A program made the position numbers and the translations under genes. The notes under the pieces are model-generated. The model worked only from the letters and a program-made list of their open reading frames with translations. It was not told where the DNA came from and searched no databases. This document shows, piece by piece, positions 1-7,159 of a stretch of 64,000 nucleotides of DNA; position 1 is the first letter of the stretch, and the number at the start of each line of letters is the position of its first letter. This DNA is from Bacteroides cutis (GTDB lineage Bacteria > Bacteroidota > Bacteroidia > Bacteroidales > Bacteroidaceae): positions 620,001-684,000 of the forward strand of contig NZ_OEST01000001.1 in the NCBI RefSeq assembly GCF_900241005.1. Reading direction: 5' to 3'.

Positions 1-551
1 GGGTGGTACAGGAAGGACAGTTTGCCTATCGTATACTACCGGAATTCACACAGAATGCTTTTGCCGTGTGCGAAAGCAAACAAGCCGTATGGGCTAAGAT
101 GAATAATAACAATGAGAAAAACAAGAAACTTCCTAAGCAGATAGATATTCTGCGTATATGGGCCGATCATGGTCGTGCACCGGTAAACGACACGTACGGT
201 TACGTGGTATACAGCGGCAAAGGGCAACCGGCAGATAGCCTGCCATTTCAAGTATTACGCAACGATACGCTGGTGCAAGCCGTGCGTTCTGCAGACGGCA
301 GAATTCTGGAAGGTGTCTTCTATCCTGGCAGTAAAGGGTTGAAGGAAGGGGATGTTTCCTTGGAGGTTTCCGCCCCTTGTGCCGTACTGATAAAAGAAGA
401 AGAGGACAGTTACCTTGTTACTGTGACTGATGCTTGTATGGACACATCATTGAAAGCTGTGACAGTACGGTTTAATGGACGGGTAATCAATGTGCCCATG
501 CCACAGGGCGAATTAGGGGGGAAGCCCTCTGTGGTGGTTTGCGGTAAGTGA
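1..551 (+). CDS. Polysaccharide lyase family 8, C-terminal part (5' end outside window)
   Basis: The frame is open from the left edge, so only about the last 183 residues are present. The motif WADHGRAPVNDTYGYVVY matches the end of the PL8 super-sandwich domain, where an (D/W)HG..P.d..Y.Y signature is conserved. It is followed by a small beta domain typical of the PL8 C-terminus. PL8 enzymes cleave hyaluronan, chondroitin or xanthan by beta-elimination. The catalytic alpha-toroid with its Asn/His/Tyr residues lies outside the window, so the substrate cannot be read here. A glycosaminoglycan is likely because a second PL8 gene (7160-10051), sulfatases and GH88 lie nearby. It points toward a fucosidase remnant in the same direction, which suggests one former operon. 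Confidence 0.72.
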   Translation, partial: VVQEGQFAYRILPEFTQNAFAVCESKQAVWAKMNNNNEKNKKLPKQIDILRIWADHGRAPVNDTYGYVVYSGKGQPADSLPFQVLRNDTLVQAVRSADGRILEGVFYPGSKGLKEGDVSLEVSAPCAVLIKEEEDSYLVTVTDACMDTSLKAVTVRFNGRVINVPMPQGELGGKPSVVVCGK

Positions 552-603
552 TACTCCTGATGTTTGATTGAAAGATGTATAATAAAGTAAAGTAGTAATA
601 TTT

Positions 604-955
604 ATGTGGGAATACATATATAAATTAATCTTGTTTTTTGTACTGTTGCTTATGACAGTATATATGTTTGCTCAGGAAATCACTCCTTTGGATACTCCGA
701 ACGAGACCCAAAAGGCCATGCTGAAACGTGGATACGGAATGTTTATACATTTCTAAAATAGCCCATAAAGCTGACAAGAAGCAGTATTTGCATCAAGGCA
801 AGTCTTATTATATGCCTTTTGAACATACGCTCTGCCTGAGCAAAGCATGGAACTGGTTTCAAAAAGATCCTATGACACCGGTCCGCGACTTAGATGAGCT
901 GGAAGAACTTTTTTACTGGTGTACTGACAACAACTGCTCCACCCTCTATTTATAA
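604..955 (+). pseudogene. Alpha-L-fucosidase (GH29) remnant with internal deletion and frame change
   Basis: An ATG at 604 opens a frame with a signal peptide ending near MFAQE, followed by KRGYGMFIHF, the start of a GH29 catalytic domain (usual form FGMFIHWG). The frame stops at 754-756. Overlapping it in frame 2, and open to 955, is a segment with LSKAWNWF and RDLDELEELFYWCTDNN, which resembles the C-terminal end of the GH29 barrel (..W.y......s..eLv..y...V..N.nLLL). The roughly 300 residues between these parts, including the nucleophile Asp, are absent. The simplest reading is a large internal deletion plus frameshift in a former fucosidase gene. The assignment rests on two short motifs. 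It is certainly not an intact enzyme. Confidence 0.62.
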
Positions 956-1037
956 GTTTAATGTAATCTGCAAATAACTTAAGAAGATAAAAGCAGAACT
1001 TTTCAGATTATTTCCGGTGAAATTCATCTGTCACGCA

Positions 1038-1988
1038 TTATAAGTTACCGAACAAGCTATTTACCGCAACCTCGTAGTTACTCAATTTTGTCGCTTTATG
1101 AATGGCTTTTTTCGCTTTCCGGTCTCCTTCCGGCAGCAGATATTCCCAAAAGCTTTTCATTTTCATCAACAGTTGCAGGTCTCCGCCTTGCAACTGTTCT
1201 TGATAGGTGCCGAACACTTCTGCATGCAGTTGCTTTATCTTTTTTGCCCTTTCATCGGCAGAGAGGGAATACCCCTGCCGATATTCCTCTGCCAAAGCGG
1301 GGTTGGCGAGTAAACCGCGACCAATCACGATACCTGCCAGCTTGGGAAAACGGGCAGTGACGGTTTCTATATCTTCTACCGTATGTATATCTCCGTTATA
1401 GAACAAAGGCTTGTTGCAACTGTTGTAGAAGGCTTCAAACCCATCAAGGTCGACTTCTCCCTTGTATTGTTGCTTGCCTAAACGTGGATGTAGAATAATA
1501 TGTGAAAGCGGTAATCCGTTCAGAAGCGGAAGGAGGGCGACACACTCCTGTGCATTATCCCAGCCCAACCGCAGTTTGACGGAGAAACGAATGTCCGGAT
1601 GTCCCTCTATAGCCGTGTTCAGTAATGTCGCTACTTCTTCGGGGTAGGGCAACATGCCAGAACCATTGTGCCGTTTGGCCAACATTGGGAATGGGCATCC
1701 CAGGTTTATATCCACTTCCCGATAGCCGTTTCCGATGAAAAGGCTCATTACCTGTTCAAGCTTTTCCGGTTGTGGAGCTATCAGTTGAGGAATCAGATGC
1801 AATCCCCGGTTGTTGTCCGGATGGATATCGCGTGTGTCCTTGCGACGGATTTCTCCATGCTCCACACGTGCGAACGGAGAGTAATAAGTTTCGATACCCC
1901 CGAAAATACGGGCATGTGCCTGGCGGTAGACTGCATCTGTGTAGCCTTGGAGCGGGGCGAAGTGGATGGGTAATAGATTTTTGTTCAT
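1038..1988 (-). CDS. dus: tRNA-dihydrouridine synthase family protein
   Basis: A 316-residue flavin enzyme of the Dus family, which reduces specific uridines in the tRNA D-loop to dihydrouridine using FMN and NADPH. The N-terminal APLQGYTD segment corresponds to the FMN-binding APMxxxTD signature. The motif DINLGCPFPMLAKRHNGSGM contains the active-site Cys of the canonical NxGCP..kv...g.Ga element, though with HNGSG where other Dus proteins have GxG. SVKLRLGW and the late YNGDIH and VIGRGLLANP segments complete the TIM barrel. Length is normal for a bacterial Dus. Which uridine it modifies cannot be told. A -7 box lies only five bases upstream of the ATG. The gene is unrelated to the surrounding sugar-degradation genes. 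Confidence 0.93.
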   Translation of the reverse strand: MNKNLLPIHFAPLQGYTDAVYRQAHARIFGGIETYYSPFARVEHGEIRRKDTRDIHPDNNRGLHLIPQLIAPQPEKLEQVMSLFIGNGYREVDINLGCPFPMLAKRHNGSGMLPYPEEVATLLNTAIEGHPDIRFSVKLRLGWDNAQECVALLPLLNGLPLSHIILHPRLGKQQYKGEVDLDGFEAFYNSCNKPLFYNGDIHTVEDIETVTARFPKLAGIVIGRGLLANPALAEEYRQGYSLSADERAKKIKQLHAEVFGTYQEQLQGGDLQLLMKMKSFWEYLLPEGDRKAKKAIHKATKLSNYEVAVNSLFGNL

Positions 1989-1993
1989 GCGGA

Positions 1994-2001
1994 CAAAGAT
2001 A
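1994..2001 (-). promoter_or_regulatory. Bacteroides -7 promoter box for dus
   Basis: On the minus strand the sequence reads TATCTTTG, a perfect TAnnTTTG box. It ends five bases before the dus ATG, so the transcript would start at or next to the start codon. No clear TTTG -33 element was found at the usual 19-21 base spacing. Confidence 0.5.
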
Positions 2002-2140
2002 CGAGTTTTTAGAGTAAAACAGTATTTACTTCATCCCTTTTATGTTGCTTCTGTATGTCCCTCTGGTTATTCCTGTTTGTTCTTTATGTTGCTTTTGTTC
2101 AACCCTCATCTTTCTTCTGCTCAGCTTCTATATTCATTGT

Positions 2141-2226
2141 CGGTTCACAGTAGTGGATAGATGTGTTCACTGCAGTGGACATATCTCTTCACAGTAGTGA
2201 ATTGATCTGTCCACTACTGTGAACCG
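2141..2226. repeat. Array of four short palindromes, about 22-base period
   Basis: Four 14-base dyad units start at 2144 (TTCACAGTAGTGGA), 2165 (TTCACTGCAGTGGA), 2189 (TTCACAGTAGTGAA) and 2210 (TCCACTACTGTGAA), spaced 21, 24 and 21 bases. The outermost 17 bases (2141-2157 and 2210-2226) are also perfect inverted repeats of each other, so the region could fold as one long hairpin or as several small ones. It lies upstream of dus and downstream of the GH95-like gene. The rest of the 1989-2290 intergenic region shows nothing else I can name. Compare the array at 47400-47516. Confidence 0.75.
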
Positions 2227-2290
2227 GTAATAAACATAGGGCTTTAACATAATAAACCTCAAGGTTTGAACAGATAAAACTACGGGGTGG

Positions 2291-4537
2291 TTATTTGCTA
2301 TCCCATTCAATGATTTCTCCGGCCATGGTATTTCTTTCTTCTATCTTGTTGGTGAACGGGTTCTGTATTTTCAGTTTACCGCCTCGTTCGGAACGGACGG
2401 TCACCTTGTGGATTTTCCCGTTTTTATAATCTGCACTGACAAGGAAAGCCCCCATGGCCCGCAGGTCTTGGAATGAAGCTTCGTTCCAGCTTTCGGGAAT
2501 TGCCGGGAAAACACGTATGGTGCCGGTATGGCTTTGCAATAGCATTTCTTGTATGGCAGAAGCGCAAGCGAAGTTTCCTTCCAAAGTAAAGGGGCGATAG
2601 GTGAGGGAGGAGTATTCTTTCTTCAACTGGTCGCCGTTAAGGTGAAAACTGTTGGGAGAACAGAAAGCTTTGATGAAGATATGGAGACTGCGTGCGGCGG
2701 CATCACCGTCGAAGACGCGCGCTTGCATATTGGCGAGCCAGGAGTAGGTGTATCCGCACCAATGCGCGCTTCCAAGTTCTTCCATGTGATGAATGGAACG
2801 TTTGATGAGGCGTTCGGTTTCTTTTCCTTGTGATACATCCAACAGGCCGAAAGGATGAAAAGCCAACATGTGCGAGAGGTGGCGGTGCGAAACGGTCAAC
2901 GGGTAATCGGGGGCAATGGTCAATCCGGTACTGTCTTTGGCAAAGTCGGGCCATTCTTCAAGTTGCCGGCGCCAATGGGCGGCATCCTCTTTCAGTCCTA
3001 AAGAATCTGCCATTTCTGTGGCTGCCATATACGTAAGCCGTATGTTGGCGAGGTCGTAGTTGGTGGTCCGTTCGAACCAGGCATTCAGTCTGTTGTCGTT
3101 TATTTCCGGTGAACTGGAAAGGGGGAGATTACGTACGCCTTTGGCGTCTTTTACCGATATGTTGTCCATATATCGTGCTGCTTCTTTCACCCAGGGATAT
3201 GCCTGCTCTTTGAGGAAGTGTTTGTCCGCACTGTATTTCCATTGCAGGTAGAAGTGGTGTACAAGCCATCCGTTAGTAGTGGGTTGATGCGAATATTGGT
3301 TCCATCCACCGATGGCCTTACCTTCCAAGGTGGCTATACAGGGGATGTTGAGACCTTCTACTCCGAAGAATTGTCGGGTAAACTTCTCTCCGTTATCCTT
3401 TATTTTCCATAGCCAGTCGGTAAATACGCTTGATTCTTCCAGATGGTTGGAACTGTAGCCCGGCCAATAACTGAGCTGTGTATTCAGGTCGTTGTGAAAA
3501 TCTCCCCGCCAAGGTGGTGTCTGTCCATTATCGGCGGTCCATACGGCTTGCAGGCAGATGGGAGGGGCGTCTTTGCGTGAAGCGGCTCCGAATTTGTACA
3601 TTTCCAGATACCATTGGTTTTCCAAGGTATAGTCGGGGAGGTGGAGTTTGCTCTTTTCCCAATACATTTTCCACCATTCCGTATGTTCGGCCAATGAAGT
3701 GTTGAAGTCTTTGGTATAGCTTTTCATGAAATCGGAAGCTTGTACGGGATCGCTGTACCAAGTGCCTTGTGTGGTAATGTAATAACAACCTTCCAGAGTA
3801 CCTGAGGCGGGAGTGTCCCATTGTACCGATACTTCATAAGCTACCTTTCCGTGTGCCTTTTGCCGGTAGACAATACGATTGTCGCGGCAGGTAATTTTTC
3901 CGTTTTTGTATCCCAGCCGGGTAAGGGAATTTGTTCCGGGTGCGGCCGTATTCTCCGTATCTGTTCCATCTTCTTCAAATCGGGGTGCCTGTAACTTGAC
4001 GGAAGGAATTTTCGGTAGGTTCTCCAAGCGGAAATGACCGACCTTGTCTGTTGCACTTGTGAAGAATTTGCCGACTGCCCCGCATTTCCATATAATGGTA
4101 CAAACGGCGGTGTGTACATCCAGTTCCACACTTTCTACCTCTCCAAGTTGTGAGACCGGAATTTCGATGGCACCGACCGGTATTTTAGTTGGGGCACAGT
4201 CTTTGCGGGTACGGTCATCGATGAGTGCATATACATTGGAAAGATCTCCCCGTCGTACCTCGTCACAAATGAACCGGTAGGAATATGAAGGAGATTCAAA
4301 CTCTTTGACGGGGCGTAAATCCCAAAGATCGGCACGGTCCAGTGCCAGTCTCAGTTTGCCGTCTTTTTCCCAGATAAGACTGCCCATGATACCGTTTCCC
4401 AAAGGGATGCCTTCGTCCCATACGGTAGGAAGTTTCTCGAAACGTAAACCATGGAATAGATGGTTGGTTGCATGAATGGAGAATAAGTTGAGGAAACATG
4501 TCCCGATAAGAAAGATGAAGAGACTTTTTATTTTCAT
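2291..4537 (-). CDS. Divergent GH95-type glycoside hydrolase (fucosidase/galactosidase fold)
   Basis: A 748-residue secreted protein with a signal peptide (about 1-23). The N-terminal WDEGIPLGNGIMG matches the start of GH95 enzymes, which release alpha-L-fucose or alpha-L-galactose. Later landmarks are FHNDLNTQLSYWP (residues 347-359), SSSPE (474-478) and SHRHLSH (550-556) of the (alpha/alpha)6 barrel. Compared with canonical GH95 and with its neighbour, the first Asn of the N-x-N pair is Asp350 and the Asp of the RGDxxTGW segment is replaced by Ala591. The acid Glu478 is kept. The catalytic base arrangement is therefore altered and the substrate may not be fucose. It lies 30 bases after the canonical GH95 gene, probably in one operon. 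Confidence 0.78.
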   Translation of the reverse strand: MKIKSLFIFLIGTCFLNLFSIHATNHLFHGLRFEKLPTVWDEGIPLGNGIMGSLIWEKDGKLRLALDRADLWDLRPVKEFESPSYSYRFICDEVRRGDLSNVYALIDDRTRKDCAPTKIPVGAIEIPVSQLGEVESVELDVHTAVCTIIWKCGAVGKFFTSATDKVGHFRLENLPKIPSVKLQAPRFEEDGTDTENTAAPGTNSLTRLGYKNGKITCRDNRIVYRQKAHGKVAYEVSVQWDTPASGTLEGCYYITTQGTWYSDPVQASDFMKSYTKDFNTSLAEHTEWWKMYWEKSKLHLPDYTLENQWYLEMYKFGAASRKDAPPICLQAVWTADNGQTPPWRGDFHNDLNTQLSYWPGYSSNHLEESSVFTDWLWKIKDNGEKFTRQFFGVEGLNIPCIATLEGKAIGGWNQYSHQPTTNGWLVHHFYLQWKYSADKHFLKEQAYPWVKEAARYMDNISVKDAKGVRNLPLSSSPEINDNRLNAWFERTTNYDLANIRLTYMAATEMADSLGLKEDAAHWRRQLEEWPDFAKDSTGLTIAPDYPLTVSHRHLSHMLAFHPFGLLDVSQGKETERLIKRSIHHMEELGSAHWCGYTYSWLANMQARVFDGDAAARSLHIFIKAFCSPNSFHLNGDQLKKEYSSLTYRPFTLEGNFACASAIQEMLLQSHTGTIRVFPAIPESWNEASFQDLRAMGAFLVSADYKNGKIHKVTVRSERGGKLKIQNPFTNKIEERNTMAGEIIEWDSK

Positions 4538-4566
4538 ACGTATAAAATTAAGTAAGTAATTCCTGA

Positions 4567-7044
4567 TTATAATTGAATGGTGTATGACTCGCCTTCCTTA
4601 GTCTTAAAACGGATTTTGGAAGTTGCCTCTACCTGATATTTTATATTCTTCCCTTTTGAGTCGGTGATTGTCGCTTTATCAATTCCCGGATAATACAGAG
4701 TGCAAGTGTTTCCTTTTCTGGAGAGAACATTCAGCAATATCAAGTGACCGGCTTGCCAGGATACGGATAACTCAAAGTTTCCTCGTGCCACCAGACCGTT
4801 GTAACGGCCGTTGCGCCATGTTTGGGGCAGAGCAGGAAGAGGGGCTATGTACCCTTCATGGCTTTGCAACAACATTTCGGCGATGCCGGCAGTAGTACCG
4901 AAGTTGGCCTCTATCTGGTAAGGTGAGCGTAGAACCGCAATGCAGTTTGTCCATAGATTGTCCAGAACGGCGGTCTTCATTAATGTCTGTAATACTTGAT
5001 GTGCCCGGTTTCCGTCTTTGGTACGTGCCCATAAATTTATTTTATGGGCCATAGACCAACCGGTCGATTTGTCGCCACGCAAGTTTAGCGTTACTTTAGC
5101 TGCCTCGAGCCATTGGGGGGTATTGCTGTTGATGAGGGTACCCGGATAGAGTCCGACCAAGTTGGATATGTGGCGGTGGTTTTTCTCCAATACAATATCA
5201 TCATAATTGACTTCTTCTCTGTACTCTTTTATTTGGCCGGAGTTTCCGACTTGTACAGGATCCAGTAAGTTGATTTGTTTTCTCAGCAGTTTGAGGAACG
5301 GTTCTTTCTTTCCTGATAACCGGGAGGATGCCAAAGCATCCCGATAGGTTTCATAAATCATTTGCTGGTCGAAAGCGCAGCCTAATGTAGGATAGGGCTT
5401 ACCTGTGATTTTACTGAACTGTTCGGGAGAAGAGGAGGGGTAGGCCAGTACATAGCCCAATGTATCGCGCACTGTCTTGCTGAAGAACCGTGCCAATCCG
5501 GACAGGGCGGGATAGGTTACTTCTTTGAGTATATCCGTATCCGAAGTAAACTCGTAATAGTCCCAGAAAAGTTTGGAAGTAAGTCCGCCGGTACCGGGGC
5601 CGGAGTGGCCTCCCGGGGCTCCTATACGGAACGCTCCTCCGGCCGCACCTATAATCCATCCGTTTTCTCCGGCTTGCGGAGAATACATGGAGGGATGGTA
5701 TTTCTTGATATAACCGGACGCTATCTCCTCTGCCGCTTTGCGATAGGCTTTGTAATAATCGACATAACTTTCAAACAGTTCGGCGAGATTGGTGCTGAAT
5801 GCCGGCCAGTAGTTCATTTGTATGTTGATATTGTGTGTGTAGTTACCGTTCCAGGGAGCCAGTTCGTACTGGTTCCATACTCCTTGCAGTGTGGGGGGGA
5901 GTGTTCCTTTACGGGAAGTGCTGATAAGCAGATATCGTCCGTATTGGAACAGTAGTTCTTCGAGATAATTGCTTTGTTTTCCTTTTTTGTACTCTGCCAG
6001 AAGACGGTCGGTGGGTATACGGGGGAGCACCTCTCCCAAATCAATCTGTACACGGTCGAATAAATTTTTGTAGTCTGCCTGATGAGTGGCAAGCAGCTTT
6101 TTGTATCCTTTATCGGCAGCTTCTTTGATTGTCCCGGTAATCTGCCGATGGGGGTCGGGGCAGTCTTTCAGTTTTTCCGCAGTAGAACGGAGAAAGAGTT
6201 CGCTGCTTAGCTGATAGTTGGTTCCTAAAGAGAATAGTATCAGAGCGGAATCTGCTTGTTCCACCTGAATTGTTCCGTTATCATTGTTACTGTCATTATG
6301 TGAGGTTAGCCGGCCGCCATAGGGTATTACTTTCAGTTGGCCTTCGTAAATCATGTGCAGATACTCCGTGGTACCTCGCAAAGTCAATATATCTTTGTCC
6401 GCAGAAACGTGTCCGGTACGTCCGTTGTAACTGTAACGTGTCTGTGTTTGGCCGCTTAAGTATCCTGTAGTGATAGAATCGGGACGTTGTAGCGGCCCGA
6501 AAGGAACTAAATAGGGTATTTGAGCACGAGTGGTAAAGGTTAGTTGCCCGGGCTTGTCGGCTGTCAGTTTGATAACCATTACATTGTCCGGATAGCTGGT
6601 AAAATATTCACGGTTGTAGTTTACACCGTTGTGCTCGTAACTTACTCTGCAAATGCCATCGTTAAGTGTCAGGCTACGTTCATAATGACCACGGGTGGTA
6701 TGATGGAAGTCAAGGTACAAATCTGCAAAAGCTGTTTGTGTCTCTACTCCCCACAAACCTTTGATGTGAAGTGTCTTGTCGGTTATCTGTATCCTCTCCG
6801 TATCGGTACGTCCGAATATAGAGGCTCCCATGTATCCATTCCCTATCGGCAGGGAACTGTTTTCCCAATCCAAGTCGATAGGCCGGTCGCTTTCATTAGG
6901 ACGAAAAACCGCCCCATTGTTCGGGGCGGGCATATCATACCATAGTTTGTATACTTTTTGTTGAGTATTGGCTAAATCATTACTTGCTGTAATAATGGCC
7001 GGAAAAAGATAGAGGGAAATGAATAGTATAATTTTTGTCTTCAT
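4567..7044 (-). CDS. GH95 glycoside hydrolase, alpha-L-fucosidase or alpha-L-galactosidase
   Basis: An 825-residue exported enzyme. I chose the ATG at 7044 because it begins a clean signal peptide (MKTKIILFISLYLF) and follows the same AT-rich leader seen before the downstream gene; ATGs at 7050 and 7068 are alternatives. SLPIGNGYMGASIFG marks the N-terminal GH95 domain. HNINIQMNYWP carries the Asn pair (405 and 407), YPSSSPEQ the general acid Glu541, and LRGDKSTGWSM the activating Asp658, all by comparison with the Bifidobacterium fucosidase AfcA. The catalytic set is therefore complete. GH95 enzymes usually release terminal alpha-1,2-L-fucose by inversion, and some act on L-galactose. It is followed 30 bases later by the divergent relative and preceded by a chondroitin-type lyase. 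Confidence 0.9.
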   Translation of the reverse strand: MKTKIILFISLYLFPAIITASNDLANTQQKVYKLWYDMPAPNNGAVFRPNESDRPIDLDWENSSLPIGNGYMGASIFGRTDTERIQITDKTLHIKGLWGVETQTAFADLYLDFHHTTRGHYERSLTLNDGICRVSYEHNGVNYNREYFTSYPDNVMVIKLTADKPGQLTFTTRAQIPYLVPFGPLQRPDSITTGYLSGQTQTRYSYNGRTGHVSADKDILTLRGTTEYLHMIYEGQLKVIPYGGRLTSHNDSNNDNGTIQVEQADSALILFSLGTNYQLSSELFLRSTAEKLKDCPDPHRQITGTIKEAADKGYKKLLATHQADYKNLFDRVQIDLGEVLPRIPTDRLLAEYKKGKQSNYLEELLFQYGRYLLISTSRKGTLPPTLQGVWNQYELAPWNGNYTHNINIQMNYWPAFSTNLAELFESYVDYYKAYRKAAEEIASGYIKKYHPSMYSPQAGENGWIIGAAGGAFRIGAPGGHSGPGTGGLTSKLFWDYYEFTSDTDILKEVTYPALSGLARFFSKTVRDTLGYVLAYPSSSPEQFSKITGKPYPTLGCAFDQQMIYETYRDALASSRLSGKKEPFLKLLRKQINLLDPVQVGNSGQIKEYREEVNYDDIVLEKNHRHISNLVGLYPGTLINSNTPQWLEAAKVTLNLRGDKSTGWSMAHKINLWARTKDGNRAHQVLQTLMKTAVLDNLWTNCIAVLRSPYQIEANFGTTAGIAEMLLQSHEGYIAPLPALPQTWRNGRYNGLVARGNFELSVSWQAGHLILLNVLSRKGNTCTLYYPGIDKATITDSKGKNIKYQVEATSKIRFKTKEGESYTIQL

Positions 7045-7159
7045 GTACATAAAATTAAGATGCAGCAAAGTTAGTGTTGTTGAGGCAGACTAGCATAATA
7101 AATTTATACACAAAAGATGAAATTTTATTCACTTTAACCTTTGATTTCTCGTTTAAGGG

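Noticed and set aside
728..955. Independent small gene
   Set aside because: It has no proper start and resembles only the C-terminal end of a fucosidase; treated as part of the pseudogene.
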